Assembly (NCBI RefSeq): GCF_018320785.1 | Contig: NC_054867.1 | Coordinates: 37,327,855 to 37,391,854 of the forward strand | Reading direction: 5' to 3' | DNA: 64,000 nucleotides | DNA from: Cheilinus undulatus | Taxonomy: Eukaryota > Chordata > Actinopteri > Labriformes > Labridae | Shown here: in pieces, positions 32,395-44,275 of the stretch | Numbering within the stretch: position 1 is the stretch's first letter | How the letters are laid out: the number at the start of each line of letters is the position of its first letter | Program-made: the position numbers and the translations under genes | The notes under the pieces: model-generated | Database searches by the model: none | Told to the model about the DNA's origin: nothing | The model's input: only the letters and a program-made list of their open reading frames with translations

Positions 32395-34300
32395 CTAACT
32401 TTTATTGTTGAATTTGTAGGTTTAATGCAGATGGCATCTGCTTGAATTGCTGCATATACTGTAATCATTCAAATCATTGTGCCACTGGACTATGGAAGCC
32501 CTAAAAGGACCTGTATCCATACATTTATTTCACTCCATTTCCATGTAAGCAAGTCAATTTTGGTTTTCTTAGCAAAATTTGCCTTTTATGATCTCACTTC
32601 CAGTGCATTTTTTTAAAAAGATATCAGTTTTGGTTTTTCTAAAAACGATTCATATGTGTGCCCATTTTCATGCATGTAACAAACTATGTTGCATGGGTAC
32701 TGATAAAGGACATTTGGGGCCCTATGGAGCCATTTTGTAAAGGACATGCATGAAAGTACTAGAATAGGTAAATTTTCACCAGGATTAAAGCATCTGTACA
32801 ATTTGGTCAGTTTTGGGACTTGTTAAATCCTCCAAATTAGCAATTTATTTGCCAAAATAACAATAAAAGAAGAATAAATCCTAGTTATATTTAGGGCCAG
32901 AGGTTGGTGATCAGGCCCTAATTATGATACCTTTTACCTTCAAACTTTCTGCAAATAAGCAAAACTCATTCAAATTCCTGGAAACAAAATAAAATGTTTT
33001 TATATGTCACATTAAAAGATTTCGATGCTAATCATCATCAATGACTTTATTTTGAAGAGCTACTTCAGGAAATGGAGTGTTTTAAGCAGTAACTTAACAG
33101 ATAATGGCATCTAATTAATGGGACAGACAGAGGCATAATTTCACATAACTCAGAAAATAAGATATAAAGAATACCTGCAGAGTTAAATACAGAATGAGAA
33201 ACTCAGGCTTTTTAGCTCTAAAATGTCTGCCTGTCATGACATAAATATGATTGTTTATCTGTTGGCTTAAAAAAGAGGATTGTAACAGCAGCAGAGCTGA
33301 TGGATGGTTCCTCCATTCAGGTTATAGCATTTTTTTTTTTTCTTTTTTGAGAGGATCGTAGTTCTTGTGAGTGGGTGTGGCTTCAGCATATTCAAACATT
33401 CAACTGACACACCATCACCATCCTAGAGCAGATTTTACTGCCTCATTTTTATGACTTTGAAGCACAATTTTATAAACTTGGAGATGTTTTTCATCACTAA
33501 AATTTGACCTGGTGGTTCATGACACAGCGCCCTGTCATACAACAAACCGAAAATAGTGGGTTTTTTTGTGACTTTACAGGGACTTTAAATAAATGTTGCT
33601 TGCTGCATTGGCAGCCGTTTTTTTTCCCCCGAGGGGAATTCAGGCCTTAAGTTTTTGGCTTTTAATGTTGTAAACATATTTATGTGGCATAAATGAAATG
33701 TAAGATTTTTTTAACAAGATTTTGCCTCGAAGCTCCTAAAATAAACTGTTATCAAAGAAATGAAAATTATACTTTTCATGCATTTTTCAACATTAGGTAG
33801 TATTTACAGAATTTTAGATCCACGGGAACAAAAGTAAAGTGTCAACAAGAAACAATTCAAGGTACAGTGTGGGTGGAGACAGACAACTAAACCTATTGAC
33901 AGCTGATTAGGGTGGAGTTAACAGAAACGTATCCACATGCTGTATTGCCACATGCATGAGAAACAAGACTAAAACGTGTCAGTGCTAAATATTTTGTGTC
34001 TTAAGTTGGTTTGACTGTCAGGCCTCATCTTTTTGAACCTTCAGGCTGCATTTATGCTGAAAATATATTTAAAAAAATGTAATTCTTGCTAAATGGATGT
34101 ACATTTTTACTGAATTACTGCAGTATGAGAGGTGAGAAAGGGTGTAAAAATACATTTTAGGCCAAATGAGTTTAATTGAGTTGTTGCTAGCAGCCAGTCT
34201 TCTTAGCTTGATATAAAATATGAATTACCCAGTGGCATAAATTCACATGAAGTCAGGAATGCCGTCGGGCCACCTACTACAGGGTGGGTCACACAAACAG
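32395..34300. other. Intergenic region between the two shisa genes
   Basis: About 1.9 kb without exons. It contains one end of the TTAA-flanked repeat family at about 33340-33590. Nothing else is recognised. Confidence 0.55.
33340..33590 (+). mobile_element. Truncated copy of the TTAA-flanked element (copy 3)
   Basis: ACTGCCTCATTTTTATGACT, TTTTTCATCACTAAAATTTG and the terminus ACAGGGACTTTAA match the right end of the copy at 16598-18369 and the inverted left end of the one at 11936. The other end is missing. Confidence 0.55.
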
Positions 34301-34311
34301 GTTCAAACAGT

Positions 34312-34318
34312 TGAGTCA
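34312..34318 (+). promoter_or_regulatory. AP-1 site upstream of the second shisa gene
   Basis: A perfect TGAGTCA about 50 bp before the ATG. No clear TATA box was seen. Promoter role is inferred from position only. Confidence 0.3.
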
Positions 34319-34363
34319 CTGAAGAGTCAAAGTCATTCCTAGTTTCATCAAATCATAGCAGCT

Positions 34364-34421
34364 ATGGTTTTCTCGATTTTGTCAAATCTTGTGTGCGTGA
34401 TCCTGCTCCCAGCTATATTAG
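34364..34421 (+). CDS. shisa5-like exon 1 (signal peptide)
   Basis: Encodes the hydrophobic leader; donor ATATTAG followed by GTGAGTTT, phase 1. It is close in length to shisa5 exon 1 (58 against 67 nt). Confidence 0.85.
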
Positions 34422-37037
34422 GTGAGTTTCACTTAATTTTCTGAAAAAATAGAGGATTTTTAGTGCATCATTGGTGTTAAATAGTCAGAAAGTAAAACAA
34501 AGAGCCAAGCTAATCATCAAGTGCCACCTTCTCATAGCTACACCTTTTAAGTTGGAAATCAAACTCCTATATGCATGTTTGTTTGGCTCACATAAGTGAT
34601 AGATAAAGTTAACCTGCTAATCTAATCAGTGAACATCATCTCATCATGTTTTTATGTTACAGCTGAGAATTGCAACAGCTACACAGACAGTTATGGCAAC
34701 TACTATGACACGCAGCATTGCATGGGTGCCTACTGCTGTGGAACCTGCAACCAAAGGTCCTGCTGCACCAACAGGCAGTATCGTCTAAGTGAAAAGGATC
34801 AGAGGTTATGTGATAATAGGTGCGCCCTCATTAAAAGATCTTGTTTGCTTTGCATGATGCAAAGATTTAAAAAAAAAAAAAACATTTTGAAGGTATGAAT
34901 TTTTCTGTCCTTTCCCACAGCTATGCCAGTGATGGCAGAAGCAAACTAGCTACTCTTCTGGGGAGCATCTTAGGGACTATTTTACCCATCCTCCTTTGTG
35001 TTGGTCTGGTCATCTGCTGTGTCGCTCCCTGCTGCCTGTTCTACAAGAAGTGCCGAAAAGGACGCAGCCGAAGTAGGACAGTTTTGTTTCACTTTAGTTT
35101 GTGCTGGCAAACATTTTTAAGAGTTGAAGAACAGTAAGACAATATGAGACCCAAGCCTTTATTTAGTATTACACTGCCACAGTTCATAAATGAACATTGC
35201 ATTTAATCAGTGCAGTAAGCAGGTAGGCTAGATAGCAAGTTAAACATGCAACTTATATATGGTCTAGTTTAACTGAAGACACAAACAGATAGGTTCCTGC
35301 TTATCCTCAACCTGAACTATAGTGCAGAACTAATGCAGGAGAGGGATGTGAATGTTTCAAGTTAGCGGCAGCCATCCTGATTGCTCACCAGTTTTCCTCA
35401 CTCAGGATCAGAGTCAGATGTGTTTAATATCTGGGGCTAATCCCAAATCTTCCCCATACATTTTTGCTTATCGGGCAGTTGTATGCACACATTTTTTCAC
35501 AATTTTAAACATACATTTTGATTTAAAATACCAACAAATCTATTCATATTTTAGGCAAAAATGATGCAGTTCAACCTAAAAGAAAACTCTTCAGTGCATT
35601 AATTATTTTTTCTTTAATTGCACTAAAATTGTCGTTATCATTCTAAAATCATGATACACCTTATTGAAGTTTAGTAATTTTCACTTCTGTCTCCTAAAAT
35701 GTCTGATGTTTGTTTTTAAAGTAGGTTAGGGGCGTTATTTGGTGTAAAAGTTCCCAACTGGAGCTGCACATTTTCAAACAAAGAACATAAAAAGCAACAT
35801 ATGGGGTCACAGATATTGATTTACTCACAAAAATGCTGAAAATTGTACTTTTAGAACAATATTTATACTACATTTTATACTGCAGTGAATGCATTAGCTG
35901 TCAGGAGTCAAAAGATACATTTTTTAGAGTCTGGCTTTAAGAATCAAATTTCCATGTTATGACCAGCATGATTTGCATTCGTCTATCATAAGATTCATAA
36001 GCAACATTCTTTTAACCAACCTGAAAGATTCAGAGCTTCTAAGAAAACATTTGGGGCTTAAGCCCCATAAGCCACCCTCTCGCTCCGCCCATGCCTTTAC
36101 TGCTCCTAAAACCTAAAAGTGTTTGCAACAACACTGACTTATGTCAGACTAAATGAAAGTCTGTCCCAACAGGAGAGAAATAAGACACATGAGCCAGAGC
36201 AAACGGAACAGGAGCAGGAAGTTTTGTCTGGTGTCAGATTACAGTCATGTCTGATAAGCTGAGCTAATATAAGCTTCCCTCCAGGAAGCCATTTAAGAGG
36301 AGAGGAGTTTTAAACTGGCTAGGAGACAGTCTCCTTTTGTAAAAAAAAAAAAAAAAAAAAAAAAGGCTCTATAAAATGTAACGTGACTGTCAGCATAAAC
36401 ATTCACTATTTCTATTTGTTTCAATGCTAGAAACCTCTGTGGTTAGGTGCAGGGGCTCCAGATAGAGATAAACTACATACTTTTTTCAGTAGAAAAAAAC
36501 CATAGCAATCTATACATTAGTTTGTCAAAAGAAAGCATGATGAGATTCTGTGTTTTAAAATACTTTTATTTGCACATGACTAAATAATGAAAAAGATCTG
36601 CAAAATCAACACAAGCATAAAGGATCTTTAACTTAAGGCTGCTCAGATTTTTTTGGTTGTTCACGACTGCACCATGTCAGACTATCCAACAAAAATCTTG
36701 TAGTGTCAGTCATTTTACAACAGAATTGCTCTATGTGATTGTAACAGTAGAGAAAGATTAAAAAAACACCATCAAGAAACCATTTTGGATTGGATTATGG
36801 GTTATGGTTAATAATTTTGGAGGTATCAAGAGGAGGAAAATACTGACTGACTCTCAGACATAACTTAGGGTATCCATGTGATAATGGAAATAAAACAAAA
36901 CAAAACAAAATAAAATAAGATAAAATTAAATTAGATAAAATTAAATGTACCCATTAGATACCAAGAGAGAGGAAAAGGGGACTCTTGTAGATCAGGATGC
37001 AAAGATAAGGAGCAAAGCCCTCTATTGGTTTATATAC

Positions 37038-37092
<55 letters not shown>

Positions 37093-40000
37093 GGATGAAT
37101 GATACTAATTGTCGAAGAACTGAAGGTGGAACTGTTTCCCATTCTTGCTTGATATAGATCATAATATGCTCAATAGTGCAGGGTTTCCATGATCATATTT
37201 TGCACTTTTTATGCACAATACAATATAATGTGAGACAGAACTGCTTGCATGGAGTTTAGTATCCACACTCTTCCACTGTGAAACCATGCTGTTGTAATGT
37301 GCAGAATATGGCTTAGCATTGTCCTGCTGAAATAAGCAGGAATGTCTCTGAAAAAAAGACTTCCATCTGGATGGAAGCACACTGATGTTGCTCCAAACCC
37401 TTTATGTACCTCTTAGTGTTAATGATGCCCTCACAGATGTGCAAGTGACCCCTGCTATGAGCACTAGTACACCCTCACTACATCATCAATGCTAGCTTTC
37501 GAACTTTGCATTAATAAAAATCTGGATGGTTATTGTCCTCTTTAGCCCAGAGGATTTGAATTGTCATTATTTCCAAAACAATTTGAAACGTTAACTTATT
37601 GAACCACAACACACTGATCTACTTTAGATCAGTCCGTCTCTAATGAGATCTTGCTTTAAGAGGTCAGCAACATCTCTCAGTGTTGTTGATATATGGCTTT
37701 CACTTTGCATGCTAGAGTCTTAACTTCATAGAAGCAGTGATGATCTGTGTTAACTGACAATGGTTTTCTGAAGTGCTCTTGATTCTGTGTTGTAATACCC
37801 ATCACAGAATGATGCCAGTTTTTAATGCTTGTTGAGGGGTTGAAGGTCATGGGTCACAGGATTAAAGGATATTTGAACAACAGGGTTGATACCTGTCACT
37901 AAGTCTCTGTTCCATGTGACAGGTGGCTGTAGTGGTAAAATTCTGACCTGCTTTATATTCTGATATAGCCACTCCAAACTGCACCATGAATCACTTTGTA
38001 AATACCATGCTGTGTTGTATGAAAGTGATAGTAGTGATTATACCATAAATTCATCATGTAAATGTTGATGTAAGTTAATAGAAATGAAGAGATGAGGGGT
38101 TATGTCTTTCTCATCTACTTCTGGACTGTTAGTCATGGTCTCGCCCTCTGCTGGTCATTAAAAAGAATGCAGGGTTAATAGCACTGACTTCACCTATGGA
38201 AACATATCTGCTTTATATACAGTATACTGTAGAGTCAATGGCAAAGTGTTTGAAATAAAGCAACAGAGTTAAGTCTTCACAGTTGTCTGCCAACAAATCC
38301 AGGAGTACCGCCATATTTTCACGACAAAGTCTTCCTTTTCTCTTCAGCACCAACTGGCCCCACTGTGATCCACATGCCCCAGCAGCCTAACCACCCCTCC
38401 ATAAACCCTGGGTACCAGCCTGTACCTGTTCAGCCTGGAATGGGAGGCCTGCCAAACCCTTCTGGACCTCCTCCCTACAGTGAGTAATGTCATGATATTC
38501 AAACATTTAACAACTCCTTTAATGCAAAAAAACTCATTTAAACTCCTTATGCACCGTCACTAAGTATTCTAAAACAGAATGCAATGATTTACATAATAAA
38601 CCCATATTTTTTCACAAGAGAGCATGAACAACATCTCAGATGTTGAAACTGAGATGTCTTATTATTTCATGAAGAATATTATCTCAATTTGAATTTGATG
38701 GCAGCAACACATCTCAAAAAAGTAGGGACAAAAGGCTGGAAAAGTAAGCTGTACTAATGAAAAACAGTTGAAGGAATATTTTGCAACTTATAAGGTATAT
38801 TGACAACAGGTCAGCAGCATGAGTTGGTATAGAAGGTGCATTTTAGAGAAGCAGAGTCTCTTAGGATTAAAAACGGGCAGAAGTTCACCAATCTGTGAAA
38901 AAATTGTGGCTCAAGATTGAAACTATTTCAGAAAAAATGTTAATGTAAAATGGCAAAGACTTTGAATATCCCACACTGTACGGTGTGTAATATCATCAAA
39001 AGCTGTGCCATCCCCAAATTATCATGCAAAGATACAGCTTTCTGCCACAACCTTTTCTGAGGTAAATCTCATTTGAAATGGACTGGGGCAAAACGGAAAA
39101 CTATTCTGTGGTCAGATTGATTAAGATTTGAAATTCTTTTTAGAAACCACGGACTCTATCCAGCCTGTTATCAGTGCACAGTTCGAAAGCCTGCATCTCT
39201 GATGGTATGGGGCTGCATTAGTGCCAATGGGGTCGGCAGCTTGCACATCTGGAAAGGCACTATTGATGCTGAAACGTACATAGAGATTTTAAAACAACAT
39301 GTGCTCCCATCCAGACAGTGTCTGTTTCAGGGAAGGCCTGGTGTAATTTAGCAAGACAATGCTAAAACACATTCATATCAATCACAACAGCCTGGCTTCC
39401 CAATAGAAGAGTCCAGGTGCTAAACTGGCCTGCCTACAATCCAGACCTTTCACCAATACACTGGACTGTGGAGCAGCTTGAATCCTACATTGGACAAGAA
39501 TGGGACAACATTCCTCTCCAAAAACTCTCACAACTGGTCTCCTTACTTCTCAGTCTCCTTACTCCCAGATGTAAACAATGGCTGGTACAGTGGTACCATG
39601 GTTAAAACAATGGTAAACACGGCCCTGTCCCTTCTTTTTTGAGATGTGTTGCAGCCATCAAATTCAAAATAAGCTAATATTTTTCATGAAATGTTCAAAT
39701 GTCTCAGCTTCAACATCTGATATGTTGTTTATGTTCTTTTGTGAATAAATACGAGTTTATGAGAACTAAAAATCATTGCATTCTGCCTTGATTTACATTT
39801 TACGCAGCGCTGCAACTGCCTTCAAATTGGGGTTGTAACATTACAGCACTAAAACTTCACTTGGGTTAAAATGAAAAGCCCTTTAAGGATGACACTCCAC
39901 AAAAATTATGACTGCAGCTGTTTGACATCACCACCCAAAATGCATTACATAACAATGACAGCATAATTGTGACCTTTTTTATGTTTACCCAAATGTTGAA

Positions 40001-41920
40001 ATCTAGTTTGTTTCTTTGTAGGATAGAAAAGAGACTTACGTAGTCTGACAAAAAATTAAAATGCACAGTTGCCTTAAAAGCCCCGGTGCAAAGGTTTTAG
40101 CTGGTTATGAAACAGGCTGATGCCTCTTCATGAGCAGAAAAAGCAAACTAAACCATCAGAAAAAAAGAGTGATAGGGGCATGACTGACTTTAAAAGAAAG
40201 CAAAATTAGACATTTTATTGAGAAACGTTACCAATGCATGCACTAGGCTGCCCATAAGGGGTATAATAGGGAAAGCTTTCTGGGGCCCAGCTACATGGGG
40301 ACCATGGAGGTTGGCAAAACCATGATCCATTATAAAGTTAATCTATGATACCATATTTTATATTTGACCTGCATAATAACCACTGTTATCAAAGAAACAA
40401 AAAATGATTGTATTTATGCTTTAGTACAATATAGCTGTTTTCAAAATGCAAATCTCTTTTTCTTGAAACAGAATTACCTTTTTTGATAATGGTAACAATG
40501 TTGATGCGGACATTGACCAAACCACTTAGAAAGTACTGTCAGACTTCATATACATCATGATGTGCACAAATAGGAATCCTGAAAATGAAATAGAAGGAAC
40601 CAGACAACTTTAAGTTGCAAAAATTGTCAAAAATGGATGAAAAGTGGCATTAATGGTTAAAAATTAGAAAAGAAAATTGGGGAAAAGAAGAAAAAATGGG
40701 ATAAACGTGGCAAAACAATTGTTATGCATTTGCCAAAAAGGGGCTGAAAAGGGTGAAAAAACTGTGAAAAGCTGTTAAAAAGTGGCAAAATTGGAATTAA
40801 TGTTGAAAGAAGCAAAAAATGGCAACAAGGGTTCAAAAAAGGCCAAGAGTGAAAACATGGTTAAAGGAGTTAAAATGTGCCAAAAAACTGGTGAAAGAAT
40901 TTGTAAAAAAAAAACAGTTAAAAAGTGGCAAAAATTGGTTTAAAGTGGCAGAATTGGTGATTAAAGTGGAGAAAAGAGGTTAAGAGAGGTGAAAATGGGA
41001 TTAGAGTGCAGAAAATTGGTTAAAAAAATGTAAAATGGGTAAAAAATGGAAGAAAAAGAAGTCAAAAGTAGCAAAAATGGCTTTAAGCTGGCAAATATTG
41101 GTAAAATGTGGAAACAAAAAGTTTCAAAATAGCCAGGTTAAGCAGTAAAAAGGGTTGAAAAAGTGAAAAAAAATCACAAAAATTGGTTAAAATTGGTAAA
41201 AATACAGGTGCAAAATTTTCTGATAAATAATAAAAAGGAGTTAATTAGTGTTCAAATGGATGTAATGTGGCAAAAAAAAGGTTAAGGGGCAAAAATTGGC
41301 AACACAAAAAAGGGGGGGGGGGGGGGGTGAAAATTGCCAAAAAAAATGTTTAAAAAATGGTTTAAAAGTTGGGAAATTAGTGAAACGTGGAAAAAATTGG
41401 CTGAAATTGTATAAAAGTAACAAAAGAGAGAAAACAGTGATGAAAAGATGTTAAAATGTGGTTAAAAAGTGGCACAAATAATTTTCACATCAGAACCCAA
41501 TAATAGCTTGATATACTTTCCAGTTCCAAAATGAAAGAAGCTAGCATAAATGCTTTAATACAGTGATATCATCAATGAATGGGCGGGCCTGCACAGGGCA
41601 CAATCAGCATAAGATAAGGTTTGCTACTTTGTCCACAACGGTCTCCATCATTACTTAGTTGATATATTTTTGGTTTGAAAGCAACATAGAAGAGAGGAGA
41701 CTTGTTCCTGTATATTTTCACACCAACAAAAATAAAACAGCATTAACTTTTCCTTTGACTGATAAAACTTATATTTTCTAATGTGACGTATTTTATGTTT
41801 CTGTTAGATCCTGGCAGCGCTGCATTCACACCAGGTCAGCCGATGTACCCTCTTGTACCTCCAGCACAACCAGGTGGATTCTCACAGCCACCCTACAACC
41901 CCGCTTACCCAAATGTCTAA
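34364..41920 (+). CDS. Shisa-5-like protein, tandem paralogue, five coding exons
   Basis: Spliced CDS: 34364-34421, 34663-34819, 34921-35072, 38348-38479, 41808-41920 (612 nt, 203 residues plus TAA). Intron phases 1, 2, 1, 1 are the same as in the upstream shisa5, which points to tandem duplication. The signal peptide is about residues 1-20 ([19 protein letters not shown]). The shisa domain has Cys23, 39, 44, 45, 48, 53, 54 and 69. The membrane span is about 82-103, followed by a Cys patch (CCVAPCC, 104-110) and a basic KKCRKGRSR stop-transfer. The tail is Pro-rich with PPPY at 163-166, assembled across the exon 4/5 junction, and ends YNPAYPNV. The Thr-rich TTTHTTVV stretch and the Gly-Tyr-Gln repeats of shisa5 are missing, so the tail is about 50 residues shorter. 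Reading frame and splice sites are intact. It could be named shisa5-like or shisa4-like; only a tree would decide. Confidence 0.87.
34663..34819 (+). CDS. shisa5-like exon 2 (cysteine-rich domain)
   Basis: Acceptor tttatgttacag; encodes [20 protein letters not shown] and [12 protein letters not shown], then to NS across the junction. The donor is AATAG followed by GTGCGC, phase 2. It is a weaker donor than most in this locus. Confidence 0.88.
34921..35072 (+). CDS. shisa5-like exon 3 (membrane span)
   Basis: Acceptor tttcccacag; encodes [19 protein letters not shown], then [20 protein letters not shown] and [11 protein letters not shown]. The donor is CGAA followed by GTAGGA, phase 1, non-optimal. 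Intron 2 before it is only 101 bp. Confidence 0.88.
37041..37092 (+). repeat. (CT)n followed by (AT)n microsatellite
   Basis: Eighteen CT units pass into about eight AT units and end exactly where the Tc1-like relic begins. Confidence 0.9.
37093..37965 (-). pseudogene. Tc1/mariner-family transposase relic (minus strand)
   Basis: Read on the minus strand, the region follows the order of the Tc1-type transposon seen at 38571-39838. An ORF at 37380-37159 includes FQQDNAK, the motif around the second catalytic Asp of the DDE transposase, followed by PYSAH. Numerous stops and frameshifts break the frame elsewhere, so it is long dead. It shares the segments ATGCAAAGTTCGAAAGC, TTGCACATCTG and AGCAACATCAGTG-like with the plus-strand relic. 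Confidence 0.7.
38142..38155 (-). promoter_or_regulatory. CTCF-like motif
   Basis: On the minus strand ACCAGCAGAGGGCG fits all 14 core positions of the CTCF pattern I remember; the two bases beyond do not. It sits about 200 bp before exon 4 of the shisa5-like gene. Confidence 0.35.
38348..38479 (+). CDS. shisa5-like exon 4 (proline-rich tail)
   Basis: Acceptor cttttctcttcag; encodes [20 protein letters not shown], then [10 protein letters not shown] to GPPPY. The donor is TACA followed by GTGAGTAAT, phase 1. It is flanked on either side by relics of one Tc1 family in opposite orientations. Confidence 0.88.
38571..39838 (+). pseudogene. Tc1/mariner-family element with decayed transposase (plus strand)
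   Basis: The inverted terminal repeats extend over about 200 bp: AACAGAATGCAATGATTTAC at the left, and its inverted relative before GGGGTTGTAAC at the right; both contain GAATTTGATGGCAGCAAC or its variant GAATTTGATGGCTGCAAC. Between them are recognisable transposase pieces, including the segment around GGTCAGATTGA (first Asp region), TTTAGCAAGACAATGCTAAA (second Asp, QDNAK) and CTGGCCTGCCTACAATCCAG (the [11 protein letters not shown] motif in the ORF at 39417-39605). Many frameshifts and stops show it is inactive. A third fragment of the same terminus sits at about 10509-10555. Confidence 0.82.
40235..41615 (+). mobile_element. Minisatellite-bearing repeat element, copy B
   Basis: The left flank contains AAAGCTTTCTGGGGCCCAGC and CACTGTTATCAAAGAAAC. 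From about 40590 to 41480 there is a degenerate array of GGCAAAAATTGGTTAAAAGT-like units, interrupted by a G16 homopolymer (41312-41327). The right flank (GGGCGGGCCTGCACAGGGC) is GC-rich. It is homologous to the inverted element at about 6695-7640. Confidence 0.65.
41808..41920 (+). CDS. shisa5-like exon 5 (C-terminus)
   Basis: Encodes [20 protein letters not shown], then [17 protein letters not shown] and TAA at 41918-41920. The tail ends in the same YNPxY pattern as shisa5. Confidence 0.88.
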
Positions 41921-42965
41921 GGCTGGGATATCCCAGGATCACTCACTGCATGTTTAAAACCACAGTGCAACTATACTATATACTACGAATATACAGCACT
42001 AATAGCCGGGGGGGGGGTGAAACATGTGAATCTCATTGGTTGACAAGAGGCAGGAATTAGATATATTTTTGGGAAACTGCTTGTTTAAGGTAATGTTAAC
42101 ATAATCTCATTTATTGGGACTAATTTTACTGCAATTTCTTTAACCTTTACAACCAATGGCTTCTTCTTTATGAGCATTTCTTCAAAATGACCTCCAGCTG
42201 CCACTAGAGGCCGCCCCTGGACAACTTTTATTTTGTACAGCTGAGGGAACGGGGGAAGCTGTAAGCAGCTGTCAAGTCTTTTTATTTGATTAGTTTGTTG
42301 GAATTATCAATCTATGCTGGGTCTTTTTGAATGTATGAATATTTTAGTTGTCCTGTGTTATTTTGACAGAAGACTGAGGATCAGCGCAGTCAAAACAGCA
42401 CACACTAAACTCCATTTGTCCCAGTCTCTGGTATCTGTTGCGTTTAATAACAGGAAAGTCTAGCTATTCAACTACTAATGGAGTACATGCACGGGTATTA
42501 ATTTGTCACAGCACTGAATATAACTCAGCACTAAACAATCTAAGTTATCCCAGGACATAGAAGAGTGCATTTGTCTTGGAAATTAAATATAATGATAATA
42601 AAAAAAATCCACCTTGGCAAATACCCTGAGATCATCATGTGTTTTTTATGCATTGTGGTTAACTATTTTTGTCTTTTGTTTGGAATGTCTTTAATAATCT
42701 GTTTGATTTTGGTTTCTGGGATGAGAAGTGTCAGTGCTTAAACAAATGTACCAGCTTATTCAGCATTCTCTAGCTCTGATGTCTTTAACACTTCATGGGT
42801 GTACTGTAACCACAGTTGGCAGACTTTTTACATTTCATATTTCATGGTTCACACAAATGTTAAACACTGAGTGTATTCTTCACTGTCTTATTTGTATTAA
42901 AGTGATATGTCTTTGCCTTTTGCTGGCTAAGTTTTGCAAGAATAAATAGATTATGTACTGTTTAA
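41921..42965 (+). other. shisa5-like 3' untranslated region
   Basis: Non-coding, with candidate AATAAA signals at 42597-42602 and 42941-42946; the second is followed by a T- and G-rich stretch. A CTCF-like GCCACTAGAGGCCGCC lies at 42200-42215. The ORF at 42728-42949 is taken as chance. Confidence 0.5.
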
Positions 42966-43399
42966 AGAGTGGTTTTGGGGCTGTTATTTAGACAGGAAAT
43001 TGGATAGAATTAGAAACAGGAGAATGATACAGGGGAAAGGAGCCACATCTTCAAATCATTGCACTTGTTTTAAGTTCAAGTTATTGTTTGTTTTTGCTAC
43101 TTATACTCTTCCTTACCTATATTTTGGATGTAAATCAGGCATTCTACTCCCAATTAGGCCATAACCAATCTGTTACTTTTTACTTTTAAATGTATATATT
43201 GGATTTAAAGTGTACAAAGAGCTTACAGAAGTGATATTTAGCAGCAATTTAACAAATGTCGAGTGCAGCTACAATGATTATTTGAGTAACTCTCCATGCA
43301 AAATGTCTTTTTTTTTAAAGCTTCACAAATTGGACAATTTGCCTCACTTCATTGTAAAAACTATTTGAATTATTTTGATCAACTTTTTAAGAATTGTTC

Positions 43400-43575
43400 C
43401 CATGACACGCAGTTGGCCCACTGGTTTGGTCACGTCTCATGTATGGCATCTAGTATTCCAAGCGAGCGGCAAAGGTTTAAATCCATCCTGTGGCTTCTTT
43501 CCCACATGTCATTACCTGCATGCTCTCCATTCAATTTACAACTTAATTGACTGTCCTGTCTACTCTTAAATACAG
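43400..43575 (+). mobile_element. tRNA-derived SINE, copy 2
   Basis: Contains the A-box-like TTGGCCCACTGGTTTGGTCA, CATGTATGG, the B-box-like GGTTTAAATCC, then CCTGTGGCTTCTTTCC and CATGTCATTACC, the body of the same family as 25288-25460. Confidence 0.65.
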
Positions 43576-44194
43576 GCAAAAAACTAAGTCTTTGAAATTA
43601 TCATGATAAATGCTTTCGTGTCCTGTTGAATGACAAAAACAGTGTGAAGGTTTCACTGCTGGTTCTGGGTGATTTTAACATTTTATTTTCCTATTGTCTA
43701 GTCTATTTCTAAAACCAAACCATGAGATTGTAGTTAAAAGCTAAGGGATCAGTCCATGATGTAATGATAATTACTCATTTTGAAGTTTTGTATGAAATAG
43801 TTCTAGTCCCAACCCAGTATGGCAGCTGCAGCTAGATGTCGTATTAATTTTACTTAAATACAGTTACCTGGTTGCATACCGTTATTTGATACATGGATTT
43901 TACATCTTATATGTATTGCTGCTGTGTGTTATTACTTATTTTTGCATGGAAGGGATCTATGGTTGGTAGGTTTGACAATGCAGTTGATATACTTAAAAAT
44001 GTATTGCTGCAATAATGTTGAATTAAGGATGTTTTCTACAGTTTCTAGAGTTTTTCAGGAGAAAATAAGACTTTATGATGGGAAGAAAAGCTTTGTTATC
44101 CCAAATTAAAGAGCTTAATAAGTCCAGATTTGGATAAATCGACTAAATTTTACCCATTGGCAAAACAGGCTAAAGGCTTCTGCACATGACAGTT

Positions 44195-44275
44195 TTTCCA
44201 GGCACATACTCGCGTCCCACTAAAAACAGCTTTGCGACCCACTTTTGGCCACCACCCACCAGTTGAGAATCCCTC
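44195..44275 (-). mobile_element. hAT-type transposon end
   Basis: Inverted, this reads GATTCTCAACTGGTGGGTGG and AAAAGTGGGTCGCAAAGC, a common hAT terminus in fish. It is a fragment only. Confidence 0.45.

Larger units (their letters stand above)
35073..38347 (+). other. shisa5-like intron 3
   Basis: A 3.3 kb intron. It holds an A24 run (36341-36364), a (CT)n/(AT)n microsatellite (37041-37092) that directly abuts an inverted Tc1 relic (about 37093-37965), and a CTCF-like motif (38142-38155). No other exon was recognised. Confidence 0.7.
38480..41807 (+). other. shisa5-like intron 4
   Basis: A 3.3 kb intron made largely of the plus-strand Tc1 relic (38571-39838) and the minisatellite-bearing element (about 40235-41615). 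The acceptor is tttatgtttctgttag. Confidence 0.75.

Noticed and set aside
40590-41480. CRISPR-like or satellite array
   Set aside because: Units are degenerate and variable in length without unique spacers, and the host is an animal genome; it is a minisatellite inside a transposon-like element.
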